From Pictodentalium vernedei (lineage: Eukaryota; Mollusca; Scaphopoda; Dentaliida; Dentaliidae), in the NCBI GenBank assembly GCA_031216915.1, contig CM062294.1, positions 162,519,455-162,583,454 on the forward strand: 64,000 bases of DNA, in the 5' to 3' direction. The translations under genes were made by a program, and so were the position numbers. Each line of letters opens with the position of its first letter. The first letter of the stretch is position 1. The notes under the pieces are model-generated. The model was given only the letters and a program-made list of their open reading frames with translations, did no database searches and was not told the DNA's origin. Of this stretch, positions 34,330 to 45,046 are shown piece by piece.

Positions 34330-35760
34330 TGTTTATCGGCTGCCGCCATTTTGAATAATCAATGAACGAAGGGGAGATTACCCATAGCTGTCAGCGTATA
34401 TTGATGTTGACAGGCAGTATATGGTTTTATATGCAGTCTGCATGTGACGTCTTTGAACCAATGAAATTCGCAGATACTTGTAGGAGGTAAGATATTGGTC
34501 TCGACACTCCAAATCATTAGGGAGGGAGGGAGGGAGGGAGGGACAGAGGGGTTATTTTTATTTTGTTGTTATTATATATCAAATAAATCTGAAATTTTGC
34601 ACTGTCTTCGCCTTATTTATTATCAACCCAATTTGAAATGGGCTCGATCAATGCGATTTATAACAATTTCAATGTTTTGAACAAGAATTAAAACGATTTG
34701 TTTTACTACTTGAAAAAAACTAATGAAAATTTAATATTGATTCTCCGGGTCAACTCGCCATCGCCATCTAAACGCATGGCACCTCACCCAAAACAAGGCG
34801 GCGTGGGGGGGGGGGGGGGTGGGTGGGTGGAGGGTTATTGTTCAGGACTGTTTTCCACAGATAGCAATCCATACCATTTGCTGAACTCTTACGAAATATT
34901 TTCTCATGAGGCGACATTCGAAAAGTTCGTCAGTGAAAGATGCAAAATGTGATATCACAAAAACTGATTTTGAACATCGCGTTTCATTCTAGTTTTCCTT
35001 TCTCGTTTCATACATTCTGTCAAATTCCTTCGCTGAATACGGTACCCACAAACGAATTAGTTTGGAACAACAAACTGAAGATTATATTGACCACCCTACC
35101 CCGACTCGCCACCACCATCCCATTGCCATCATGCGAATATGAGAATTACCTGTTGCAACCTCCAAAATCAATTTCATTTTCTGCTGTTCCCAAAATTGGT
35201 TATATCCGGTATTGACAAAACATCGATAAGGTAAAAGCCACCATGCGGACAATAGTATTCATTTCGTTGGGGTCTGGAAATCAAATCCTCAGTTATGACG
35301 CCTTAACCGTGTCTGATTTATTTATCTGTCTATTTATGATTGTTTTTTATTTATTTGTTTATGTGGGTGTGTGTCTGATTAAACATTCATATGTCTACCA
35401 ATTAGGTGAGTGTTTGGTGTAAAGTTTAACACAATGGCGGGAACATTATGGTGTGTCTATTTGTGTGTCTGTATGGGAAGACACAATCATAGCATTCAAG
35501 GATAGTTGGTCGACATATGTGCTTTTTCCCCAGTAAATTCAAACATTAGACAGTATATGTTTTCAATGTCTTTTTTCTCATTTAGCCACCTGTTACTTTT
35601 TCTTTTCGTGCTATTACATGCTGGTAATTTGGTGATTTACTTTCAGTTTTTTATTAGAAGTAACGTTCAACGGTGTAGACATAATTTATAATTAACACCT
35701 AACACAATGCTAATTTAATAGAAATTGTAGACTCGTAGAACTAAATATTTTATCAATCCT
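34330..35760. other. Unassigned, with GGGA repeat and G run
   Basis: A GGGA tract lies at 34519-34543 and a run of about 14 G with GGGT repeats at 34806-34830. No gene or second copy recognised. Confidence 0.4.
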
Positions 35761-35764
35761 ATCT

Positions 35765-35802
35765 TGTTTGACAGAGCTCCTGGAGTTCTGTCAAACAAGA
35801 TG
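35765..35802. repeat. Short hairpin, family related to 46045 and 52735
   Basis: ATCTTGTTTGACAGAGCTCC and the near-complement GAGTTCTGTCAAACAAGAT. The half TCTTGTTTGACAG recurs near 46049, and a similar palindrome lies at 52733-52770. Confidence 0.5.
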
Positions 35803-36616
35803 CATTGGGTAAAATTGCCAGCTCTACTATGGAATATTTTCACTGCTCGAAACTTTCGTTTAATGACCTCAGAATGTAGAAAGTTCAAGAGATTATGAGT
35901 GTGACGAGCATGGGCTAGTGTGCTTACCCCAACGCTAACTTAATATCTCACACAATGTGTCATAATTCCCAGCAAAAACCTTTTTCCAAATTACCTCCGA
36001 CAGCAGGTATTCACATCTAGTTAAATAACATATTGCATGAATTTAAAGAAATACACCGAGCGTGCTAAAATATAATTACAAATTGCTGGTATCACTTAAG
36101 CACAGTGATTAGCAAGAGTTAGTTTTGTATAGTGGCAGTCTTGCAAGGAAACAACGATCTAAAAAGGACGATGCTTATCGCGTCTTTGTACCAAGTGCAT
36201 TTAGGACACTCTGAACTAGATATCCCCGACTTATTTCGACTTACGATAAAGTTATCTGCCTTGAAATTATTAGTCGAGCGAGGAAGTTTCAATTAATTAG
36301 GAAATAATGATTGAGAGATCACCTGTGCCATCAGTAGAAAATAATGCCGAGTTTCCTTTTGTTACTTTTAATAAACGAAAACAACAGACAGCTCACTCCA
36401 CAGGCAATCCGTCATTAAGAATATCTATTAGTATCAGACACTAGCGGAAAAAAGAAACGGAAGTTTTCCCTATGGTAAATATTTCAAATGTGTTATGGAT
36501 GATTATTTCATTGTTTGGATGTTGATGTTATTCCTTCATTACTGATTAAATTTTGACGAGTTTTGATGTCTTAACACAGACGTCGTTTGCATAGATAACG
36601 TTCAAACGTGGGTACC
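35803..36616. other. AT-rich stretch with no recognised feature
   Basis: No motif or second copy recognised. Confidence 0.3.
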
Positions 36617-37592
36617 TTACGCCATTTTCTGATCAAAATCAATAGCGGGTGTGTCAACCCGGGCTTCAGTCGCTGCTCTTGCTCTCCTTACCATTGACCC
36701 CATCCAATTGTTTATGGTTCTTTGCATGTTGTTCCACTCCCGGAGAAGGGTCTGCGTGAGCACTTCCTGGCCCTCCTGTCCAGCTCGTCTCACAAATGCT
36801 TGATCGGGGACAAATCTGGACTGCAGGGTGGCCAATAGAGAACAGGGACATTGTTTTGGTTGAGGAAGTCACGACAAACCCTAGTAAAGTGCGGCCTCGC
36901 ATTATCCTGCTGCAACGTAAGGATACGGGCATGGATAAGTAGAAGGATGTGAGGCATGAGGACCTGATCCCGATATCTTACAGATGTTAATTGCCCTGGA
37001 TGACCACGAAAGGTGTCTTTACGCCATGAGAACCCCCCCCCCCCCCCAAATAAAAAGAAAAATCCTAACAGAACCGCCCCTCGAATCTGACGTCGATAGC
37101 AATGTTATCGTCCATCTGACCTGTAAAGTCTGAGCCGAGACTCGTCAGTCAATAACAACACACGTCTGCAGTGGGCCAAGTGAAACCGATTTGGTGCATG
37201 TGCCCGCAGCCATTGCAATCGATGTTAGCGTCAACTGGGTGTAAGTTGTGGGCCTACGTATGGGCGCCGTAGCCTTAAATTGAATTTCGCAACCGGTTCC
37301 TAACTGTCCTTAGACACACTCGGTGCCTACAACCTGACTCGCCGCCTCCGCCCCCCGTCTGAAATCGGTTACGGAGGTTGAGAGACGTATGCCTCTATCT
37401 TGACGTGGCGTCGTAACGCGCGGGCGTCCGCTCCTGGGACGGTCAGTTAATCTCACTGGCTCTGAGACGCCCAACTAAACGAGAAATCGTTGTCTCATGT
37501 ACCCCAAATTGCTGGGCAACGAGACGTTGCGATTGGTCCTGAATAATTAGAGCAATACCACTTCGCCTATCAACTTCGGACAATCTCGGCAT
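36617..37592 (-). pseudogene. Second Tc1-type transposase remnant
   Basis: Starts MPRLSEVDRRSGIALIIQDQ, a helix-turn-helix region continuing VAQQFGVHETTISRLVGRLR. Further on are LTDESRLRLYRSDGR (first catalytic Asp), DNARPHFTRVC (second Asp kept) and WPPCSPDLSPIKHLWDEL, where the usual catalytic Glu is Lys. The end is REWNNMQRTINNWMGSM and DQKMA before TAA at 36617. Several frame changes and stops separate these blocks, and a C run (G on the coding strand) of about 17 sits at 37028-37044. The family differs from the copy at 7386. Element ends were not found. The role would have been cut-and-paste transposition. Confidence 0.85.
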
Positions 37593-38060
37593 TTTGCTTT
37601 TCAATTGAATTGAATTGAAATGGTGTGTTATCAATGTGTACTGTGCAAAATTTCGAGTTGGTATGATTTGCAAGCCCATAATAGCCCGCGGGAGTGCCCC
37701 GGATGCACGCTTTGTGGAAACATCTGTTGAACGCTTCTTTTTTTATAAAACAATACATTTTATTCCATAACTGAAAAGCGGTTTCGCGAAAAGGCATGGC
37801 CTATATAAACGCTGACCCATACACAAATATACAGTCACCGTAAAATAGAACAGGTGCATGTGCAGTAGAGAAGCAAAACACAACATTCAAGTGATTGAAT
37901 GCATGCAGCGTCGATACGTGGTCCAGGTTAACTGAATTTTAACCAACGACTTTTTAGACAGTACACTGAGGTAGCTATGTGTAACATTTTGGTCTACAGA
38001 TAAAAAATTATATCACCAAAACTGAACTTGCGGTTTTTTTTTCGTCATGATAGATTATTA
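37593..38060. other. Probable 5' flank of the Tc1-type remnant, otherwise unassigned
   Basis: Contains T-rich and low-complexity sequence (AATTGAATTGAA). No terminal repeat pairing with the left side was found. Confidence 0.3.
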
Positions 38061-38069
38061 TGGTCCCTG

Positions 38070-38205
38070 ATGAGTCTGGAGGTGGGATGGGGAAATCTCA
38101 CCCGAGGGGCAAGATATTTGAACCAGACCCGAGGCTTGCCGAGGGTTTGGTTCAAATATCTTGCCCCGAGGGTGAGATTTCCCTATCCCCACCTTCAGCC
38201 TCATC
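38070..38205. mobile_element. Long hairpin element
   Basis: CTGGAGGTGGGATGGGGAAA, TCTCACCCGAGGGGCAAGAT and ATTTGAACCA pair with the mirror sequence up to CCCCACCTTCAGCCTCATC. The stem is about 60 bp with few mismatches around a short loop. Unique in the window. Confidence 0.6.
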
Positions 38206-38624
38206 GAGGATGATTTTTATCTCCCCACCATGCACTGATTACGTTAGCCAGAGGTAATCGGAAGTCACGTGCTGATTCAATCAACTCATTTTGTATTTGT
38301 TATTTTGAGAAACTGATGACACCATCGGAAAGATCATGCACAAGTTATGTATATACCAAAGGTTTTTTTTAGGTATATACCGCGAAACCGATTAGGAACG
38401 GTGGCAGCTTGAGGGTTGAAGAGTTTTAGAGCATCGAACTTTGATCACACTGCATTCCGATGACGTCAATATGAATTTGTTGGTAGCAAGAAACTGATAC
38501 GATATGCATAACGTCATAATAACGTTATAAATGTTTTACGTCACGTGGGTGGATGGGGTGCTATCTCACCCGGGACACACGTATGTTACACATGCAGTGG
38601 GGGGAGAAATACCAACACCATGTA

Positions 38625-38966
38625 GGGAGCGCGGTGATTCAGTGGTTACTGAATTAGACTTCAAACCGGAAGTTCCACGATCCCCGCCAATGGTAACTGC
38701 GTTCTGTCCTTAGACAAGGAACTTAATCCCGAATGCCCACGTGGCGGCTCGGTGGCACTGTGTACTAAGGCGTACTGCACGTCGATGGTGTACTTCTCTT
38801 CAACCAATGCTAACGATAGAGGTGTATATTTAGTACGTGTGAAATCTGACAGTTGCTCGGCGATTCTCTTCAAGTACTCCCGTTCCCCCGACTTCCTCCA
38901 CCCGTAAAACTGTCAGACACGAGGTGACTCTGACTGTCGAAAGTGTCGTCAAACCCCAATAAATAA
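38625..38966 (+). mobile_element. SINE, tRNA-type head b, tail type I, with target duplication
   Basis: Head GGGAGCGCGGTGATTCAGTG; B-box region decayed (CCACGATCCCC). Core and 3' body as in the family; tail CAATAAATAAAT. The flanks ATACCAACACCATGTA (38609-38624) and ATACCAACGCCCATGTA (38967-38983) are a 16-17-bp duplication with small changes. Confidence 0.85.
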
Positions 38967-39141
38967 ATACCAACGCCCATGTACACTTCGGCTCTTTGAA
39001 TAGCAAATGCGTTTTAACCCTTTGAGACTAATTATCCCCACGTTCAACCATCACTGGGAATTCAGTTTATTCAAAGTTTTTTCAAAATGCGACGTCAAAC
39101 GTCGGATAGTACAAACAACAAGATATTTTTCACATTAGTGA

Positions 39142-39384
39142 TTAACTGGTTGAGGGCTAGATTATTTTTGGTGGTCTGAATTTGTTATTCAAACTTGTTT
39201 TATTACAAATTATTGGAGAGTGCCAACAGGCACTCTCCAATAATTTGTTATAAAACAAATTTATATAAACAAAATAGTATTTGTGTTTGGATGAATATGA
39301 AAAATTAAGGGAAGTGTTGGCTTTTGCTCTGGTATCCTCATTTTGGAAAGCCATGATAATGGCTTCTTCTACTCAGCCAGTTAA
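39142..39384 (-). mobile_element. MITE family B, TTAA flanks, best-preserved copy
   Basis: TTAA at 39142-39145 and 39381-39384; ends CTGGTTGAGGGCTAG and, inverted, CTGGCTGAGTAGAAG. The central palindrome AAATTATTGGAGAGTGCC and complement has a 4-nt loop. Orientation is opposite to the copy at 20822. Confidence 0.8.
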
Positions 39385-39488
39385 GAAGTCTTGACAGCAG
39401 GATTATATTAGTATTTTGAGCTGCGATAACATTTGGCTCAACGGTTGTCACTGAGCACTATTCGGGAGAAAACACACAAACTATCAAG

Positions 39489-39578
39489 GCGCTGTTTGAT
39501 TTCGTACGTCATAAGACGTACAAAAGAATCAACGCGCTGTTTGATTTCGTACGTCATAAGACGTACAAAAGTATCAAA
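39489..39578. repeat. Two-copy tandem repeat, 45-bp unit, each with a hairpin
   Basis: GCGCTGTTTGATTTCGTACG is repeated after 45 bp. Each unit contains GTACGTC-ATAA-GACGTAC. The copies are almost identical. Confidence 0.8.
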
Positions 39579-40661
39579 GTGTTAAAGTAATTTGCAAAGT
39601 TTTATTCTTCCAGGGTAAAATCAGATAATCTTACTTCCTAGATGTTTAATTAAATTAATGAAAAGAACAGTGTCTGTATTACATGTCACGATGCACACAT
39701 TGTTGATAAAATGAACAGGAAAAAAGTCACAGAACATCAAAAGACTGCGAACACGTAATTTCCTTATTTCTACATTGGTTTACACGGAGAATAATCAAAC
39801 GTTCTAACTGATTGGGATTAAAATTGTAAAAAGCCCGCATCAATACTTTTATACTGCTCTACAGAAAAAATTCTTGAAGTTTATGAAGTGATACGCTCAT
39901 CGGTGATACAATTCAAAATTACTGACACCCTTAGGAAATTAAGGGGAACTAACTTCCCCGTGAATCTCCTTCAATGAAGTAATTGTCAGCCATTGTGGGA
40001 ATCTTGGATTGGAGATGGCGTAATGACCGACGAAGAAGGGCAAAGGTTATTTAATTTCATAGCTGGACGGAGTTGAAGTTTTGAACAGCGGAAAATCTGA
40101 AGAATAGAGGACTCTGCTTTTTTATTTGAAAAATACCTCGTCTCCTCCATTTTGTAGTGTTTTTTTTTCTTTCATTCTATATCACGTTCCCAACAAATAA
40201 TGTCCAATAATATCATATTAATTAGCTATTTTAAGCATTGTCTTTCTGTAAATGTAACCTACTGATAAGAAGTTCCACCATGGAGTGGACTAAATTAGGA
40301 GACATCCGTAATGGTTTAGGCCCAGAACGGTAAGGGTAAGAGTCGGCAGTGGCCTGCTAACACGTCCCAATACAAAAATGATCCTAATGACTTCTGCCAG
40401 GTTTTACCATTTTCCTTCTAGCAGCAGGTGGCGCTGTATAATGCAAACCAAACACGGACAGGAGGAAAATGTGTACCGTTGTCATATAGCCCCCAAAATG
40501 AGCATATAAACGTGATACAAAGAGTTAAATGCAAATATATTTTTTCACTAAATTTATTGAAAATGTGACACAGAGTATTAAAAATGAAAAAGAAGCTGAA
40601 AAGATCTGGTATTGTTTTATATAAATTAGGAGTCTCCTATTCTCCAACTTTACCTGGATTA
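39579..40661. other. AT-rich stretch with no recognised feature
   Basis: No reading frame, repeat copy or RNA gene recognised over about 1.1 kb. Confidence 0.3.
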
Positions 40662-40872
40662 CTTCTACGCAGGCATGTCAAAGTCAAAGTACCGCCGGTA
40701 CCAACATAACCGGTACCGGGACGGGACAGAGCCTGTCCCATCGAAACCGGTACCGGTATCGGGGCAAGTCAACAATTGGGTGACATCACAATCAGATGGG
40801 AGAAATTCGCATTTAAACCGACCCAGACCCAAAATCGCAAAGACAAACATGGCATCGTACCAATTATTCTGC

Positions 40873-40933
40873 GGCGACATCAAAGTAATCATAAAGCACG
40901 AAATTCGTGCTTTATGATTACTTTGATGTCGCC
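40873..40933. repeat. Perfect 30-bp hairpin with 1-nt loop
   Basis: Arms GGCGACATCAAAGTAATCAT plus AAAGCACGAA and the exact complement, separated by one A. Its last bases form part of the SINE target duplication. Confidence 0.8.
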
Positions 40934-40937
40934 ACAG

Positions 40938-41292
40938 GCGGTAACCGAAGTTAGGCAACGTCGAGCCGGGATATTCCTCGGATGAGTGACCGTCTGATCG
41001 ATCGATTCGGACTCCCGCGTTGTGTCCTTGGGCAAGGCATTTAACCCCGATTGTCCACATGGGGGCCGTGTACTAAGGCGTTCTGCACGTACTGCACGTC
41101 GTCTTCAATCAATATAACCCTACCTGTGCTGCAGTGCGGAGTTACGATGTTGGGGAGCTGGCAGCTGCTCGTCGTTGCTGGGTGGTTCTCTCCGGGTACT
41201 CCGGCTTCCTCCACCCGTAAAACTGTCACTGTCATGATTAGCCATTGTGCATAAGTATGTGACCTTAAACACCAATAAATAAATAATAAATA
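40938..41292 (+). mobile_element. SINE with 5S rRNA-derived head, tail type II
   Basis: The head reads CCGAAGTTAGGCAACGTCGA, then GGATGAGTGACCGTCTG, matching the internal promoter region of eukaryotic 5S rRNA (AGTTAAGCAAC, GGATGGGTGACCG). The first part of the 5S head is missing compared with 57093-57500. Core TTGTGTCCTTGGGCAAGGCA, 3' body and tail II follow. The flanks ATGTCGCCACAG (40926-40937) and ATGTCGTCACAG (41293-41304) are a 12-bp duplication with one change. Confidence 0.85.
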
Positions 41293-41856
41293 ATGTCGTC
41301 ACAGAATAATATATTTGAAGTAGCCGATGACGGTGCTTTCATTGTCTTTGATGCCACGTTGGGAAAGTTAAAATGATCAGCCTTACCGAGGTGGTAGTGC
41401 AGACAGAACATGCTCCTTTAGAATGTTTGATATGTTCATTCACAAATAAGCTGAAAGTATGTCGTGTTAGTGTGCAATACACAATTCTTCTCCTGAGTTC
41501 CAATGTGTTCTATGCTCCACTAGGCATAAAGAACGCATTGGAAGTCAGGAGACGAATTATTAGCCCGTTTACCTTCGTTCAGTTAGGAAATTCCCCATAA
41601 AATAATTTTGTCCCGGTACCGGCGAGACAAAAGCTTCAGCACATGGGCCGGTTGGAGCATGCGGGAACCGGCGGTACCGGTACCGGTACCGGTTGACATG
41701 CCTGCTTCTACGTCTAAACTAAACAATTCACTACCAAATGCTCCCATCCCCAAACAATAACGTCATGAGACGATACTAATCTGGATTGCAGGGCCGAAAA
41801 GAGCATTAGACGTGAGTTCGTATCCTTCATTCTGAAAATATTTTCGACCACATGTA

Positions 41857-43628
41857 AGTAGTATGTAATGTGGTTTTCACCCACAGGTTGGGGGATCTCA
41901 TCGGGGGATCTCATGTGACGTCATAGTCACGTGACCCAGTGGCGCCATGTTGTGTTGTCATGGTAACCCTCGTGAGCGGCCATGTTGTGACGTCCCATTT
42001 TACAGAGTCGGATAGGAATTCCATTTTACGAATCCCTTTTAAAGAATCCCTTTTGGAAAACACCTGTGGCTATGGAATCCCATTTTGGTCGTATGTGCCT
42101 ATGTGCTAGAGCACATTGTGTCACATTGTGCCTTTTCACATAAGCACATATCGGCACATAAAGCATGTGCTTATGTGCTAGGGCACATTGTGTCACATTG
42201 TGCTTTTTCGCATAAGCACATATGACAAAAAGGGATTCTCCAGAAGGTATACTAGATAGGTATCCTCAAATAATACAATACTAGGCTATAGGTATCCTCA
42301 AATACTCGTATGTGCCTATGTGATAGGGCACATTGTGTCACATTGTGCCTTCTCACATCAGCACATATCGGCACATAAAGCATGTGCCTTTATTCTAAGA
42401 CACATTGTGTCACATTGTGCTTTTTCACATAAGCACATATGACAAAAAAGGGATTCTCTAGTAGGTATCCTCGAATAATACAATACCAGGTAATAGGTAT
42501 CCTCAAATACCCGTATGTGCCTACGTGCTATGGCACATTGTGACACATTGTGCATTTTCACATAAGCACATATCGGCACATAAATCATGTGCTTATGTGC
42601 TAGGGCACATTGTGTCACATTGTGCTTTTTCACATAAGCACATATGACAAAAAAGGGGTGCCGAAGGTCATATGTTTTTCAAAAAGGGGTGCCGAAATTG
42701 GGGTGCCCGGGGATATTGCCATTGGATATAGATGTGATGACAATCGGATACAACTTCGTTGTAATAAGGGGAGATAACTCTATACGATTAAGTACAGGTT
42801 ATGGGAAATCAAGCAATCTGATTGGTTAGTTATAATTTATATAAACGATCTAGATAAATGAAACAACAAGAGTACACGGAATAGGGTCAGAGCTAACAAG
42901 AATAGACTAGAATGGCTAAATATAGTAATAATTAGCAAATCTGTTCCAGTTAATAGGCACTTCTACGCTACTGGAGTATACTCTAGAACAAAGGAACAGG
43001 ACCAGATAGACGAAAACTATTGCATATACAGATAGAAGCAGAGAATTCTGGGTAAATTTGTCCTGTAGCTCTACGTGCTATTTTTAATAGGGAAAAAAAC
43101 ACGTCATGGGATACAAAAAAGGGATTCTGGGAGGATTCTAAGCCAGAACATTACTCCTGTTCAATCGAACGCACCCCTTGTACCCTCTCAGTACTATAGC
43201 ACTACGTGCTAAGCAGATAAAATGGGAAATCCGTATCAAATAAAGTCAATTTCGGTGATTTGGAGAGATTGTCGGGTTGTTTGTGGTAATTAGATTTACT
43301 CTTCTACAAAGGAACACACTTTCCGAACATACCCCGTCCTATTGCAGAAACATTGGGTAACATAGCAACCACGTGCTACCATAGAAACCAAGATGGCGGC
43401 CTCCAGTATACAAAATGGACGACGGAAACACGTATCACCCTAACAACACGCGCTGCGCATGCGCACTCACACCACGTATCACTATGGAGATGACGTCACA
43501 ACATGGTCGCTCACGAGGTTACCATGACAACACAACATGGCGCCACGGGGTCACGTGACTATGACGTCACATGAGATCCCCCGATGAGATCCCCCAACCT
43601 GGGGGTGAAAACCACATTACATACTACT
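41857..43628. mobile_element. Miniature element with long terminal repeats and 6-bp duplication, Polinton-like ends
   Basis: CATGTA is duplicated at 41851-41856 and 43629-43634. Terminal inverted repeats of about 137 bp (41857-41994 and 43492-43628) start AGTAGTATGTAATG and contain GATCTCAT twice and GTGACGTCATAGTCACGTGA. Long repeats starting with AG plus a 6-bp duplication are what Polintons use, but at 1.77 kb this copy has no capsid, polymerase or integrase sequence; other DNA transposon families cannot be excluded. It looks like a non-autonomous derivative. The near-exact arms suggest moderate age. Confidence 0.65.
42091..42655. repeat. Tandem repeat inside the miniature element, about 210-bp unit
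   Basis: GTATGTGCCTA.GTG recurs at 42091, 42308 and 42513. Each unit has two half-units built from GCACATTGTGTCACATTGTG flanked by the inverted words TATGTGC and GCACATA, and ends in GACAAAAAAGGGATTCTC. The many inverted words give a strong local folding potential. Confidence 0.85.
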
Positions 43629-43634
43629 CATGTA

Positions 43635-44038
43635 TCTAAAAATAGGGGTTTAAACTATTTACTCCAAAATGCCAGTGCTCCGGCCACTGATTCCCATACA
43701 ACCGGTTTGCGAGAACGCTCATTGGTCACAGATAGAAAAATGTAATATTTGCTGCCATCTTGTGGGGGGGGGGGGGGGTGGGAGTGGATTGTTGCTATTA
43801 ATATACAGTGTTCAACATTTTTTGTTCTCGAAACTTTTCGACACCTCGAAAAAATAAATATGTTGATGAAGTTTACTTATTACTTTCCAAAGTGTGATTT
43901 ACTGGGATTTCTGGGTTTGATTATAAACGATAACTTCACAAGTGAATTATGCAATCAACAATTGTATCATGTATCCGTGCACGCAAACGAAGACGCTTTG
44001 CCGTGGGTGTAATGGGGACTTCATTGTTTTTTGCTTTT
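43635..44038. other. Unassigned, with a G run
   Basis: A run of about 14 G at 43766-43779. Nothing else recognised. Confidence 0.35.
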
Positions 44039-44289
44039 TTAATCCTTTACCTAACATGAAAATCAGACGACACGTGCAAAAAAAATTCTTGAATAACTAT
44101 TATTTTTATTTTTTGTCTCAAAAGCATAGGTTTTGACCCATCATTGGAACGAGATCGACGAGCTCGTTCCAATGAGGGGTCATAACCTGTGTTTTAGAGG
44201 CAAAAAATGAAATAAATAATGAAAATTAATTGGCAAGTTTTGAGACTAGCGCTGTCCGTTTTTGTTCGTTACGTTTGGTAACGGGTTAA
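44039..44289 (+). mobile_element. piggyBac-like MITE, family A1
   Basis: TTAA at 44039-44042 and 44286-44289; left end TCCTTTACCTAACATG. The palindrome arms here read CATTGGAACGAG, a change from CGTTGGAACGAG present in both arms. Confidence 0.8.
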
Positions 44290-44325
44290 ATAATATAATT
44301 ATCGCTAATAATGAAAAGTAATAAA

Positions 44326-44488
44326 CAGAGTAATCGCTTGACTGGACTGGTTACGTGAAATAATTCATTCGAGGCGAGGGACTAAATTGTAAAACAGTCA
44401 TGTGCATTCGCGCACTCGTGTTTGTACAACGTCCCTCACCTCTCATGAATTATTTCACGTAACCGGTCCAGTCAAGCGATTACTCTCT
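44326..44488. mobile_element. Full-length hairpin element, family H, copy 1
   Basis: CAGAGTAATCGCTTGACTGG, ACTGGTTACGTGAAATAATT and GAGG.GAGGGAC pair with the mirror sequence ending GCGATTACTCTCTG. The loop region is rich in GCGCACTCGTG. Relatives at 54863 (half) and 59591. Confidence 0.75.
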
Positions 44489-44607
44489 GTGTGTTCGCGG
44501 CAATGCAAGTTGAATATTTACAACATATTTTAGTTATTAGCAGCACAAAGCATAATAATAATAATATTAATAATAATAATAGTAATAATAATTTTAAAGC
44601 CTAGAAT

Positions 44608-44963
44608 GGGGCGCGGTGGCTCAGTAGGTATAGGTGCAGGCTGCAAGCCGAGAGGTCCACGGTTCGAATCCCACCTGCGGCAACCGCGTTGTCTCCTTGG
44701 GCAAGACACTTCACCCCATTGCCCTTGTGGGGGCACGATGACGCCGTGTACTAAGGCGTACTGCACGTCGATGGTACGCATGTCTTCAGCCAATCTAACC
44801 CTGCCTGTGCTGCAGTGTGGAGTTACGATGTTGGGGGAGCTGGCAGCTGCTCGTCGTTGCTCGGTGGTTCTCTCTGGGTACTCCGGCTTCCTCCACCCGT
44901 AAAACTGTCACGGTCATGATTAGCCATTATGCATAAATATGTGACCTTAAACATCAATAAAAT
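44608..44963 (+). mobile_element. SINE, tRNA-type head a, tail type II, with target duplication
   Basis: GGGGCGCGGTGGCTCAGTAG, B box GGTTCGAATCC, core TCCTTGGGCAAGACACTTCA, 3' body, then CATGATTAGCCATTATGCAT and the ATCAATAAAATA tail. AAAGCCTAGAAT flanks it exactly (44596-44607 and 44964-44975). Confidence 0.92.
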
Positions 44964-45008
44964 AAAGCCTAGAATCCACACACGGTGCTCAATGGCTGTA
45001 CAATAATA

Positions 45009-45046
45009 GTATACATATATACATATACACACATACACGTACATTC
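45009..45046 (+). repeat. TA/CA-rich simple repeat
   Basis: Alternating ATACATATATACATATACAC. Low complexity. Confidence 0.7.

Larger units (their letters stand above)
40670..41704 (+). mobile_element. hAT-like element with exact 8-bp duplication, carrying a SINE
   Basis: CTTCTACG is duplicated at 40662-40669 and 41705-41712. Ends CAGGCATGTCAA at both termini, followed by GGTACCGG-rich subterminal repeats (40690-40765 and 41614-41695). CAGG-type ends with an 8-bp duplication indicate hAT. There is no transposase. Inside are a perfect palindrome at 40873-40933, a SINE at 40938-41292 and a second imperfect hairpin at about 41485-41562. Confidence 0.85.

Noticed and set aside
42091-42655. CRISPR-like array
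   Set aside because: Long diverged units of about 210 bp without short unique spacers, in a eukaryotic mobile element.
44608-44680. tRNA gene suggested by A and B boxes
   Set aside because: The boxes belong to SINE heads; the sequence does not fold as a full cloverleaf and is followed by the SINE core. The same holds at 19756, 22206 and 61264.
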